Source: Azoarcus sp031556475 (lineage in GTDB: Bacteria > Pseudomonadota > Gammaproteobacteria > Burkholderiales > Rhodocyclaceae). From it: a DNA stretch of 64,000 nt. Every line of letters begins with the position of its first letter. Within the stretch, counting starts at the first letter, position 1. This document shows positions 33,735 to 41,610 of this stretch, in pieces. The translations under genes were made by a program, and so were the position numbers. Where the stretch lies: assembly GCA_031556475.1 (NCBI GenBank), contig JAVBSY010000109.1, positions 1 through 64,000 of the forward strand, written 5' to 3'. A model generated the notes under the pieces. It saw only the letters and a program-made list of their open reading frames with translations, had not been told where the DNA came from and searched no databases.

Positions 33735-34835
33735 GTGACCGCAGTCCGCCGCCCCCCTTCGCCCGCGCCATCCCGCATCGCCGGAACGCTCAAGCTCCGC
33801 AAATCCGAGCCTGCCGAAACGCAACAGACGGCGGCCCCGCAAAGCCTGCCGCGCACCCAGGCCCCTCGTTCTCAGGCCAGCGCAAAACCCAAGCACGGCA
33901 CAAGCGAAAAATCCGCTCCAAGGCAGCGTCCACCCGCGGCCACCGAGGCGCGAACCGACGCATCGCCCCGCACGTCCCCTCCCCGCGCATCTGCCGCCCG
34001 CACCACCGCCAGCGAGCGCCCATCGCCCACGCGTCGGCCCGATAGCGCAAAAAGGGACAAACCACCGCATCGCCCCCCCACCCAAGCGGCGGCATCGCCT
34101 GCCCAGACGGACGGCGTGCGCTTATCCAAGGTCATGGCCGAACGCGGCCTGTGCTCGCGGCGCGAAGCCGACGAACTGATCGAACGCGGTTGGGTGCTGG
34201 TCGATGGCCAGCGCATTTCCGAACTCGGCACCCGCATCTCACCGGACGCACACATCGAACTCGCACCCGAGGCGCTACGGCATCAAGCGCGGCGCGTCAC
34301 CATCCTGCTGCACAAACCGGTGGGCTACGTGTCCGGCCAGGCGGAAGACGGCTATCTGCCGGCGGTGACGCTGATCGGGCGCGACAACCAGTTCGACCGC
34401 GACACCGCCCAGCGCTTTCACCACTCGCAACTGAAAGGGCTTGCGCCGGCAGGCCGGCTCGACATCGATTCGACGGGGTTATTGGTACTGACGCAGGACG
34501 GGCGCATCGCCCGCCAATTGATCGGCGAGGATTCCAAGGTGGAAAAGGAATACCTCGTGCGCGTCGAAGGCGAACTCATACCCGACGGCCTCGCCCTGCT
34601 CCAGCATGGGCTTTCCCTCGACGACCGTCCGTTGCGGCCGGCACGGGTCGAATGGATCAACGACGATCAACTGCGCTTCATGCTGCGCGAGGGGCGCAAA
34701 CGGCAAATCCGCCGCATGTGCGAACTCGTCGGCCTCAAGGCCGTCGGCCTGAAACGGGTACGCATCGGCCGCGTCAATCTGGGCGACCTGCCCCCCGGCC
34801 AGTGGCGCTACCTGCGCGAGGACGAGAAATTCTGA
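33735..34835 (+). CDS. 23S rRNA pseudouridine synthase, RluF/RsuA family
   Basis: 366 residues from a GTG at 33735 that follows AGAGG; an in-frame ATG at 33573 would add 54 Arg-rich residues that look non-coding. The first ~125 residues are low-complexity Ala/Pro/Arg/Thr. An S4 RNA-binding domain follows (RLSKVMAERGLCSRREADEL) and then the RsuA/RluB-type catalytic domain with GRLDIDSTGLLVL (catalytic Asp) and EGRKRQIRRMCELVGL. The C-terminal LPPGQWRYLREDE resembles RluF. It isomerises uridine in 23S rRNA. Confidence 0.82.
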   Translation: MTAVRRPPSPAPSRIAGTLKLRKSEPAETQQTAAPQSLPRTQAPRSQASAKPKHGTSEKSAPRQRPPAATEARTDASPRTSPPRASAARTTASERPSPTRRPDSAKRDKPPHRPPTQAAASPAQTDGVRLSKVMAERGLCSRREADELIERGWVLVDGQRISELGTRISPDAHIELAPEALRHQARRVTILLHKPVGYVSGQAEDGYLPAVTLIGRDNQFDRDTAQRFHHSQLKGLAPAGRLDIDSTGLLVLTQDGRIARQLIGEDSKVEKEYLVRVEGELIPDGLALLQHGLSLDDRPLRPARVEWINDDQLRFMLREGRKRQIRRMCELVGLKAVGLKRVRIGRVNLGDLPPGQWRYLREDEKF

Positions 34836-34940
34836 AAAAACGCCCCCGCACGCGGTAACGCCAAGCGTCACGACGTTCAATGCACCGTTCATCAGGCAAC
34901 GAAACTACAGCCGGAAATCAGCCGTTATCCGCGACCCAAC

Positions 34941-35153
34941 TCAGTTGGTCGCCTTTTTTGCCCTTTTCCGCTTCGGCATCGCCGCGGCGTGTTCTTCGGA
35001 CACGCCGCTCATGGACGCGAAGCACCCATCCAACGGGCATATCCGTCCATGCGGGCAGTCATGCTCGCGTGCGCACTCAAGTTGCGTCTCGTCGAGCAGA
35101 ACCATCTCTTTGACAGCCTCGCAGCGGCCAATGGGAGAATCGATGAATGACAT
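34941..35153 (-). CDS. Small cysteine-containing conserved hypothetical protein
   Basis: 70 residues. The middle holds CAREHDCPHGRICPLDGCF, four cysteines plus His, which could bind a metal. The C-terminus is basic (PKRKRAKKATN). A strong GAGGAGG Shine-Dalgarno precedes the ATG, which supports translation. No function can be assigned. Confidence 0.65.
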   Translation of the reverse strand: MSFIDSPIGRCEAVKEMVLLDETQLECAREHDCPHGRICPLDGCFASMSGVSEEHAAAMPKRKRAKKATN

Positions 35154-35230
35154 GATGGCCTCCTCTGATTTTCACTTCCGCGCCATCCTACCGTCCGTGA
35201 CGGTTTTCGCTTTTTCGCGCGGGTCCACTA

Positions 35231-35530
35231 TTAATCTAGCCCCGGTGTGAAAAATTTGCGCGACGGAATGACGTTTTGTTGATCTGAATCAAATTTTTTC
35301 GGAAAGCTTCTCGTTTCCACAGGCATATTCTTCACTGGCTCGCTGCAATGCAAATCGCGAAACGGTCCGCGTCCGCGCTCCCACCCATCTCCGGGTGAAA
35401 ACTGGGCGCAATGCTCCGCACCGTCGAACTTGCTGCGCCACAGGTACCACGGTGCCGGCGCGGCAAACGACGGCAGCACGGTACAAACCAATATCGATGC
35501 GAACACTGCCGCTTTTCCCTTATTGCGCAC
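35231..35530 (-). CDS. Small secreted protein of unknown function
   Basis: 99 residues from a GTG at 35530 that lies inside the last codons of the upstream permease gene, with GAGG six bases before it. It starts with a signal-peptide-like segment (KGKAAVFASILVCTVLPSFA, cleavage after ...FAA). The mature part has two cysteines (in GAEHCAQFSPGDGW and FRDLHC) that could form a disulfide. It is the last gene of the efflux operon. It could be an accessory periplasmic factor; no family recognised. Confidence 0.55.
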   Translation of the reverse strand: MRNKGKAAVFASILVCTVLPSFAAPAPWYLWRSKFDGAEHCAQFSPGDGWERGRGPFRDLHCSEPVKNMPVETRSFPKKFDSDQQNVIPSRKFFTPGLD

Positions 35531-36719
35531 GCAGGGCCTCCACCACATCGAGCCGCGCCGCCCGCCGCGCGGGCAATACGCCGGCGATCAAGCCGATGGC
35601 AACCGCCGCCATCTCCGCGAACAACACGAAACGCCACGGCGTCGCCACCGGCAGCGCCGGCACGGCCAAACCGATAAGTTGCCCCAACACGGCGCCGACG
35701 ACAAGGCCGAACAGCCCGCCGACAGCGGCGAGCACCACCGCCTCGCCGAGAAACAGGCCGAGCACGGTACGCCTGCTCGCACCCAGCGCGACGAGCAGGC
35801 CGATCTCACCGGTGCGCTCGGCCACGGCAATCGTCATGATAGTGACGATGCCGACGCCGCCGACCAGCAGCGAGATCCCGCCCAACGCGCCGACCGCGAC
35901 AGTAAGGATGGTAAGAATGTTGGACAGGCTGGCGAGCATGTCCGCCTGGGTCGTCAAGGTGAAATCCTCGCGCCCGTGGCGCGCCACCAATACCTTACGG
36001 ATCTCCTCGGCCGCACGCGCGGCGGGCACATGCTCGGCATACATGACGTTGATCTCGTTCAAGCCGTCGCGGTTGTACAGCGCGAGCCCGCGTGCGGCCG
36101 GGATGTATGCGATATCGTCGAGATCGACGCCGAGAAACTGCCCTTTCGCCTCCATCACCCCGATGATCCGATAGCGCTCGCCGCCGATGCGCAAACGTTC
36201 GCCGAGCGCGTTGCCGCTGCCGAACAGTTCCTCCTTCAACTTCGCGCCGAGCACGGCGAAGGCCCGCGCGTTGGCGGGATCGTCCGGCGGCAGGAAGCGC
36301 CCGCCTTTCACCTTCATCGAATACACCCGGTCCATGTCCGGTCCCGCGCCGTAGATCATGGTGCGGCGCAGGCGGCCGTTGGCCTGCGCCTCGGAAGTGC
36401 CGAACACCGCAGGCGTCACGCCGGTGACGAAGGGCGCGCGCAGCAGCGCGACGGCATCGTCCAGCGTCAGTTCCCGCGTGGTCGACGGCAAACCCGGCGG
36501 ACCGCCGCGCGCACCCTGTATCCCCGGCGTCACCTTGATGAGATTGGTGCCAAACTGGGTGAACTCCTTCAACACGAACTGGTGCAATCCCTCGCCAATG
36601 GAGGTGAGCAGGATCACCGCCGCGATGCCCACCGCGATCCCCAGCAGCGTGAGAAAACTGCGCAGACGATGCGCCGCCAGCGCACGCAAGGAAAGGAGCA
36701 GGAAGTCCCGCCAGATCAC
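35520..36719 (-). CDS. MacB/FtsX-type ABC transporter permease
   Basis: 399 residues from a GTG overlapping the previous stop (GTGA). The N-terminal membrane helix (RSFLTLLGIAVGIAAVILLT) is followed by a large periplasmic MacB_PCD domain and three C-terminal helices. The coupling segment GEIGLLVALGASRRTVLGLFL and the terminal PARRAARLDVVEALR are typical of this family. It forms a mechanotransmission-type pump with the ATPase and adaptor encoded at 39737-41577. Confidence 0.86.
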   Translation of the reverse strand: MIWRDFLLLSLRALAAHRLRSFLTLLGIAVGIAAVILLTSIGEGLHQFVLKEFTQFGTNLIKVTPGIQGARGGPPGLPSTTRELTLDDAVALLRAPFVTGVTPAVFGTSEAQANGRLRRTMIYGAGPDMDRVYSMKVKGGRFLPPDDPANARAFAVLGAKLKEELFGSGNALGERLRIGGERYRIIGVMEAKGQFLGVDLDDIAYIPAARGLALYNRDGLNEINVMYAEHVPAARAAEEIRKVLVARHGREDFTLTTQADMLASLSNILTILTVAVGALGGISLLVGGVGIVTIMTIAVAERTGEIGLLVALGASRRTVLGLFLGEAVVLAAVGGLFGLVVGAVLGQLIGLAVPALPVATPWRFVLFAEMAAVAIGLIAGVLPARRAARLDVVEALRAQ

Positions 36720-37927
36720 GCGCGGCCTCCCAAGGCACGCACCGGGTCCAGCCGCGCGGCGCGGCGCGCGGGCATGACGCCGAACAACACCCCGGTGGCA
36801 AGCGCCGTGCCTAACCCGGCAATCACCGCCCAGTCCGGCGGCCACGCCGGCAGCACCGGATACGCCAGGCGAATTCCCCACGCCCCAAGCTGCCCCAGCA
36901 AAAAGCCGGCGATCGCGCCGGCAAACGAAAGCAGCACGGCCTCCATCAGGAAAGCGCGGCGAATGTCGCCGCCCGTGGCACCAAGCGCCTTGAGCAAGCC
37001 GATTTCACTGGTGCGCTGGGTGACGGCGACGAGCATCACGTTCATCACCAGCACCCCGGCCACGGCGAGACTGATCGCGGCGATGCCGGCCACGCCGAAA
37101 GTCAGTGCACCCAGAATGCGGTCGAAGGTGCCGAGCACCGCGTCCTGGGTAATCAGCGTCACATCCAGTTCGCCTTCGTGCCTTGCGCGCAGGATGCCCT
37201 CCATCTGCCGCAGGGCAGGGCCGACGGCATCGCGGTCGCGCGTTTCGGCCATGATGCGGAACAGCGTATTGGTGTTGAACATCGACAGCGCCGTCGCCAC
37301 CGGCACCACCACCACCTCGTCGGCATTCATGCCCAGGCCGGAACCGGCAGGCGCCGTCACGCCGATCACCCGCAGCCGCGTATCGCCGACCCGGATCATG
37401 CGCCCGATGACGGGCTCCGAACCGAACAACTCATTCCGCAAGGTCGCGCCGATCACCGCCACCGCCGTCGCGCGGGAAAAATCCTCCTGCGGCAGAAAAC
37501 GCCCCTCCGCCATCTGGTAATGGCGAATGCCCACATAATCCGCCGTGGTGCCGATAACGACGGTTTCGCGCAGCTTGCCGCCGACCGCAATTTCGGAGTT
37601 GCCCACCGCCAACGGCGCCACGCGCGTTACCAGCGGCGCGCGCAGCAGCGCGGCGGCATCCTCCACCGTCAGATCGCGCGGCGTATTGGTGATGAAACTG
37701 CCCGCGTTGACCCCGCCGGTTTCGCTACGCCCCGGCAGCACGATGACCAGATTCGCCCCCAGCGACGCGAACTGCCCCACCACGTAGCGCCGCGCGCCAT
37801 CGCCCAGCGCCGTCAACACCACCACCGCCGCCACCCCGATCGACATCGCCAGCACCATCAACGCCGTGCGCAACGGATAACCGGTGGCGGCACGCACGGC
37901 AAAGCGGAACGTATCGGCAGGCGTCAT
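36716..37927 (-). CDS. MacB/FtsX-type ABC transporter permease
   Basis: 403 residues, paralogous to the following permease: one N-terminal helix (TALMVLAMSIGVAAVVVLTA), a periplasmic domain, three C-terminal helices, SEIGLLKALGATGGDIRRAF and ending PARRAARLDPVRAL. Two different permeases suggest a heterodimeric pump. Substrate unknown. A 40-base gap separates it from the thioesterase gene upstream. Confidence 0.86.
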   Translation of the reverse strand: MTPADTFRFAVRAATGYPLRTALMVLAMSIGVAAVVVLTALGDGARRYVVGQFASLGANLVIVLPGRSETGGVNAGSFITNTPRDLTVEDAAALLRAPLVTRVAPLAVGNSEIAVGGKLRETVVIGTTADYVGIRHYQMAEGRFLPQEDFSRATAVAVIGATLRNELFGSEPVIGRMIRVGDTRLRVIGVTAPAGSGLGMNADEVVVVPVATALSMFNTNTLFRIMAETRDRDAVGPALRQMEGILRARHEGELDVTLITQDAVLGTFDRILGALTFGVAGIAAISLAVAGVLVMNVMLVAVTQRTSEIGLLKALGATGGDIRRAFLMEAVLLSFAGAIAGFLLGQLGAWGIRLAYPVLPAWPPDWAVIAGLGTALATGVLFGVMPARRAARLDPVRALGGRA

Positions 37928-37967
37928 GCGATTCTCGAACCCGACGCAAACGACAAGGGCGGCAAAA

Positions 37968-38414
37968 CTACCGGGCAGCGGTTTCGCGCTTGGCCTGAAG
38001 CCTGGCGTCGAAACGCTCCCGCACGATCACGAAGCGTTCGTGCCGCCCCACGGAAATCTCATCGACGCCATCGTGCGCCCGAACATCGAACACCAGCTTC
38101 TTCCCCTCGACCGCGACCAGTTCCACCCGCACCGTCACCTCCAGCCCCGGCGGCGTCGCCGCCGAATGGCTGACATCGATATGCGTGCCGACCGTCTGCT
38201 CCAACGGCCAATCCAGATGCGGATTGATCGCCTTGATGCACGCCCATTCGAGCAGGCCCACCAGGAATCCCGTGGCGAAAACCTCCGGCATCGCCACGAA
38301 TTCTTCCGCCTCGGGATAAAGCGCGGGGACGGTTTTGTTTGCGGGAACGATGAAGCGGTGTTCGTATTGGATGCCTGATTTCAGCGAGTTTTTCAAGCGA
38401 TTCGTCTCCAACAT
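37968..38414 (-). CDS. Hotdog thioesterase of the fluoroacetyl-CoA thioesterase (FlK)-like family
   Basis: 148 residues. Hotdog fold with FATGFLVGLLEWACI (acidic helix residue) and VGTHIDVSHSAATPPGLEVTV, followed by RAHDGVDEISVGRHERFVI. The HDG and GRHERF segments are typical of FlK-like proteins, which hydrolyse small acyl-CoAs. It lies in an efflux operon to which it has no obvious link. A perfect 16-bp palindrome lies just upstream of its ATG. Confidence 0.75.
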   Translation of the reverse strand: MLETNRLKNSLKSGIQYEHRFIVPANKTVPALYPEAEEFVAMPEVFATGFLVGLLEWACIKAINPHLDWPLEQTVGTHIDVSHSAATPPGLEVTVRVELVAVEGKKLVFDVRAHDGVDEISVGRHERFVIVRERFDARLQAKRETAAR

Positions 38415-38416
38415 TT

Positions 38417-38432
38417 ATATTGATATCAATAT
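38417..38432. repeat. Perfect 16-bp palindrome, possible operator
   Basis: ATATTGATATCAATAT is a perfect palindrome beginning three bases upstream of the FlK-like thioesterase start codon, in an A/T-rich stretch. It could be an operator at which a dimeric regulator blocks translation or transcription of the thioesterase gene. No matching copy noticed elsewhere in the window. Confidence 0.4.
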
Positions 38433-38611
38433 CATATTAATAAGCGCGAATGGAAGATGATTCAACACGAAACAAGTAATAACAGGATCAGCGACCGCAG
38501 GCGTACAGGCCAGGACAAAACGAAGGAGTACATGCAACGTATCAGCACATCAATGCGTTTAGCATTTTGCTGCACCTGCGTTATCGTTAAGATCGAACGT
38601 AATACAATGAA

Positions 38612-39508
38612 TCAAATGCTGAACACATCTTTTTCCGGTACACCTGCGGCAATCAGGGCGTCAATCTTTAGTGCATGCAGCAGGACGATAAATGCTGCAG
38701 TCTTTAGGGGGTTTCCACGGCCGGCGAGAGCTACTCCGCTGAGTGCGGCAGTTCCCATAATTGCCCAACCAACCGGGCCACTCAGAACCCCGACAAAGGT
38801 AGATGCCCCGGTATAGGCCGCAAATGGAAGTGTCACGCCTACCGCACCAGCCGTCGCCGCAATAGTAGTGCTCATTGCGGTGTAAAAGGCGAACCCCTTG
38901 AATGCCACCGTAGAGGACAGTACCGCCAATGCTCCCGCGCCACTCAGAGTGGCAACAGCCGCCTTGTCTTTTATCGCCCCGTTCGGATCGATTTTCGCAA
39001 GCCACTCTTCCCTCAGAGGCAGAGTCTGTTCGTCCCATTTTTGAACGAAAAACAGTTTGCACAGTTCGTTCTCAAGAGCAAAAGTCGGTGCCGTCTGGAC
39101 GACTATCTCAGGAATACCGGCTCCACCACACACCCAGGTTACGAGCTCATGATAATCGAGCTTCGTTTTGTCACGGAACGGATACACCAAGACATTACTT
39201 GAGAGCCACAGGGCATGCTTCTGGATATCCAAAATATCTTGATCGCTACCCTTGAGCAGCGCTTCATCGGCATCAGCGTCTAATATACCGAGCGATTTTT
39301 TAAAACAAAGCATCACATCGGTAGGAAGTGCATTTAGGAAATCGTAAAAATGACTGGCGGTCCACTTTTCCTTTTGTTTGACGAACGGAGCTGCGTCCGC
39401 GATTGATCGTCGTTTTTTCACAAACAAGCCGAATACCCCCAGCAACGATGCCAGAAAAATTAGAAAATATCTCCGACTAAAGCCCGCCTTTGCTGAGTTC
39501 GAGCTCAT
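38612..39508 (-). CDS. Hypothetical protein with hydrophobic glycine-rich C-terminal region
   Basis: 298 residues, not recognised. It begins with a membrane helix (RRYFLIFLASLLGVFGLFV), has a mixed alpha-type soluble middle (LPTDVMLCFKKSLGILDADA), then a long Gly/Ala/Thr-rich hydrophobic part (TIAATAGAVGVTLPFAAYTG and GVLSGPVGWAIMGTAALSGV). The ATG follows a GAGGG Shine-Dalgarno. The DNA here is visibly richer in A/T than the neighbours and the gene breaks up the efflux operon, which suggests acquisition. The C-terminal part resembles membrane-inserting segments of YaaW-like proteins, but I cannot confirm this. Confidence 0.6.
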   Translation of the reverse strand: MSSNSAKAGFSRRYFLIFLASLLGVFGLFVKKRRSIADAAPFVKQKEKWTASHFYDFLNALPTDVMLCFKKSLGILDADADEALLKGSDQDILDIQKHALWLSSNVLVYPFRDKTKLDYHELVTWVCGGAGIPEIVVQTAPTFALENELCKLFFVQKWDEQTLPLREEWLAKIDPNGAIKDKAAVATLSGAGALAVLSSTVAFKGFAFYTAMSTTIAATAGAVGVTLPFAAYTGASTFVGVLSGPVGWAIMGTAALSGVALAGRGNPLKTAAFIVLLHALKIDALIAAGVPEKDVFSI

Positions 39509-39736
39509 ATTTCCCTCAGTGGTTAACCTATGAACACAACAGATGGAAAAGCAAATCCTTTTTACAGCCTATTTGAATTTTTCCTGCGAATTAATCCGTA
39601 CAAAAAAACAAACTCAGCCGCCTGTCAGCCGCCTGAATAAATTATTGACCTTGTTCGCAAAGATGCTTCGCACAGCAATCATACATAAGAAAATATTCGG
39701 CGGAGCCTCGCTTGAAGATCTGTACAGCATACTCCA

Positions 39737-40417
39737 TTACCTCCTCACATCCTGCTTCAACATCCCATCTTCCATCAGCAGCCGGCGACATGCACGCGCG
39801 CCCATATCCGGATCGTGGGTAACGACGATAAGGGTAGTGCCAGCGGCATTGAGGGCTTCGAGCAGATCGGTGACTTCCTGCCCGGTGGCGCGGTCGAGGT
39901 TGCCGGTGGGTTCGTCGGCAAGAAGCATGGCCGGGCGCATGATGGTGGCGCGGGCGATGGCGACGCGCTGACGCTGGCCGCCGGATAGTTCGTCGGGACG
40001 GTGGCCTGCGCGGGTATCGAGGCCGAATTCCTTCAAGGCTCGAGCGACCCGGGTGTTGCGCTCGGCGGCGGGGATGCCTGCAAGCGTCATCGGCAGGGCG
40101 ATGTTTTCCGCCGCGCTCAGCCGGGGCACGAGGTGGAAGCTCTGGAACACGAAACCGATGCGGTTGCGCCGCACCTCGGCCTGTTCGTCGGCGGAAAGCT
40201 GGGTGACGTCGCGCCCTTCGAGACGGTAGGTGCCGGCGTTGGGGCGGTCGAGCAGGCCAAGCAGGTTGAGCAGCGTGGATTTGCCCGAGCCGGACGGGCC
40301 CATGACGGCGACGTACTCGCCGGCTTCGATGGTGGCGCTGACCGCGTGCAGGGCGTGGACCTGGCTATCGCCGAGGGTGAAGATGCGTTCGATGCCGTCG
40401 AGTTCGATCTGCGCCAT
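39737..40417 (-). CDS. MacB/LolD-type ABC transporter ATP-binding protein
   Basis: 226 residues from the ATG at 40417; a longer upstream frame overlaps the adaptor gene. Walker A GPSGSGKST, Q-loop FVFQSFHLVPRLSA, signature LSGGQRQRVAIARA, Walker B MLLADEPTGNLD and the H-loop THD are present. The wording LLNLLGLLDRPNAGTY and DEPTGNLD is typical of LolD/MacB. It powers the permeases encoded at 35520-37927. Eight bases separate it from the adaptor gene. Confidence 0.9.
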   Translation of the reverse strand: MAQIELDGIERIFTLGDSQVHALHAVSATIEAGEYVAVMGPSGSGKSTLLNLLGLLDRPNAGTYRLEGRDVTQLSADEQAEVRRNRIGFVFQSFHLVPRLSAAENIALPMTLAGIPAAERNTRVARALKEFGLDTRAGHRPDELSGGQRQRVAIARATIMRPAMLLADEPTGNLDRATGQEVTDLLEALNAAGTTLIVVTHDPDMGARACRRLLMEDGMLKQDVRR

Positions 40418-40425
40418 CGTCGGCG

Positions 40426-41577
40426 TCAGCGCGGGCGCGCCGTTTCGGCGACGGCATGGGCGCCGGCCTTGACCCCTTCGCGTTCGAGCGAGGTGACGAC
40501 GTGTTCGCCGGCGGTCAGCCCATCGGTGATTTCGGTGTATTCCCAGTTGGCCACGCCGGTTTTGACCGTGCGTTCGGCAAGCGTGCCGTCGGCACCGAGA
40601 ATAAGTACGCGGTTGCCTTCGCGCAGCGCGCTGGTGGGAATGCGCAGGACGTCGGCACGGCTGTCGAGAACGATTTCCACATCCACGCTGTAGCCGACGA
40701 GCATACCCTTGGCCTCGTCCGGGTGGTCGAAGTCGACATCCACCTCGACGGTGCGCGCCTGCTTTTCCACCGCCGTGATGTACGGGGCGATGCGCTTGAC
40801 GTGGCCTGCGTAGGTCTTGTCCGGCAGCGCGTCGAGCTTGATGCGCACGGGCTGGCCTGGCTGGATCTTGGGGGCGTCGACTTCGTCCATCGGCGCCTTG
40901 ACGTACAGGCAGGAGTCGTCGATGAGATCGATGGCCGGCGGCGTCGGCACGCCCGGCGGCGAGGGGGTGGAGTACTCGCCCAGTTCGCCGGTGATTTTCG
41001 CCACCGTGCCGGCGAAGGGAGCGATGAGCAGGGTGCGCTGGCGGTCGGTAGTGGTGGCTTCGATCTGGGCCTGCGCCGTGGCGGCGTCGGCGTTGGCGCT
41101 GTTGCAGGCGGCGCGCAGTGCGCGGGCGTCGAAGCGGATTTTTTCCTCGGCACTGGCGGAGACAAAGCCGCGCTTGACCAGTTCGGCCTGTCGCGCGGCT
41201 TCGTGGTCGGCGTTGTCGGCCAGCGCACAGGATTGCTGCGCGCGCCGGTTGGCGGAATCGAGCTGAGCGCGGTTGACGGCGAGGCGGGCTTCGAGGTCGT
41301 CGTTCCACAACTTCATCAGCACCTGCCCGGCCTGGACGCGATCCCCTTCCTTGACGCCGAGAAAATCGATGCGCCCGCCGATGATGGTGGACATCTTGGT
41401 GCGCTGGCAGGCTTCGATTTCACCCGCGCGCGTATTCGACAGCGTGGCCTCGACCTGGCCGCGCGCCACTTCATGCACGGCCACCGCCACCGGCTTGGGC
41501 CGCGCCATCCACCAGCCAGCGACGACGAGAACGACGAGCGCAAGGAGGAAAACGGCGAAGCGGCGGATGATTTTCAT
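40426..41577 (-). CDS. HlyD/MacA-family periplasmic adaptor of tripartite efflux system
   Basis: 383 residues. An N-terminal membrane anchor (RRFAVFLLALVVLVVAGWW) is followed by a biotinyl-lipoyl-like domain split by an alpha-helical hairpin (about 95-170, with RAQLDSANRRAQQSCALADN), a barrel and a membrane-proximal domain (VLRIPTSALREGNRVLILG). It links the inner-membrane pump to an outer-membrane channel, which is not encoded here. Confidence 0.87.
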   Translation of the reverse strand: MKIIRRFAVFLLALVVLVVAGWWMARPKPVAVAVHEVARGQVEATLSNTRAGEIEACQRTKMSTIIGGRIDFLGVKEGDRVQAGQVLMKLWNDDLEARLAVNRAQLDSANRRAQQSCALADNADHEAARQAELVKRGFVSASAEEKIRFDARALRAACNSANADAATAQAQIEATTTDRQRTLLIAPFAGTVAKITGELGEYSTPSPPGVPTPPAIDLIDDSCLYVKAPMDEVDAPKIQPGQPVRIKLDALPDKTYAGHVKRIAPYITAVEKQARTVEVDVDFDHPDEAKGMLVGYSVDVEIVLDSRADVLRIPTSALREGNRVLILGADGTLAERTVKTGVANWEYTEITDGLTAGEHVVTSLEREGVKAGAHAVAETARPR

Positions 41578-41610
41578 TGGTCGACGTGAGCGCTGACCTG
41601 TCCGGTTTAC

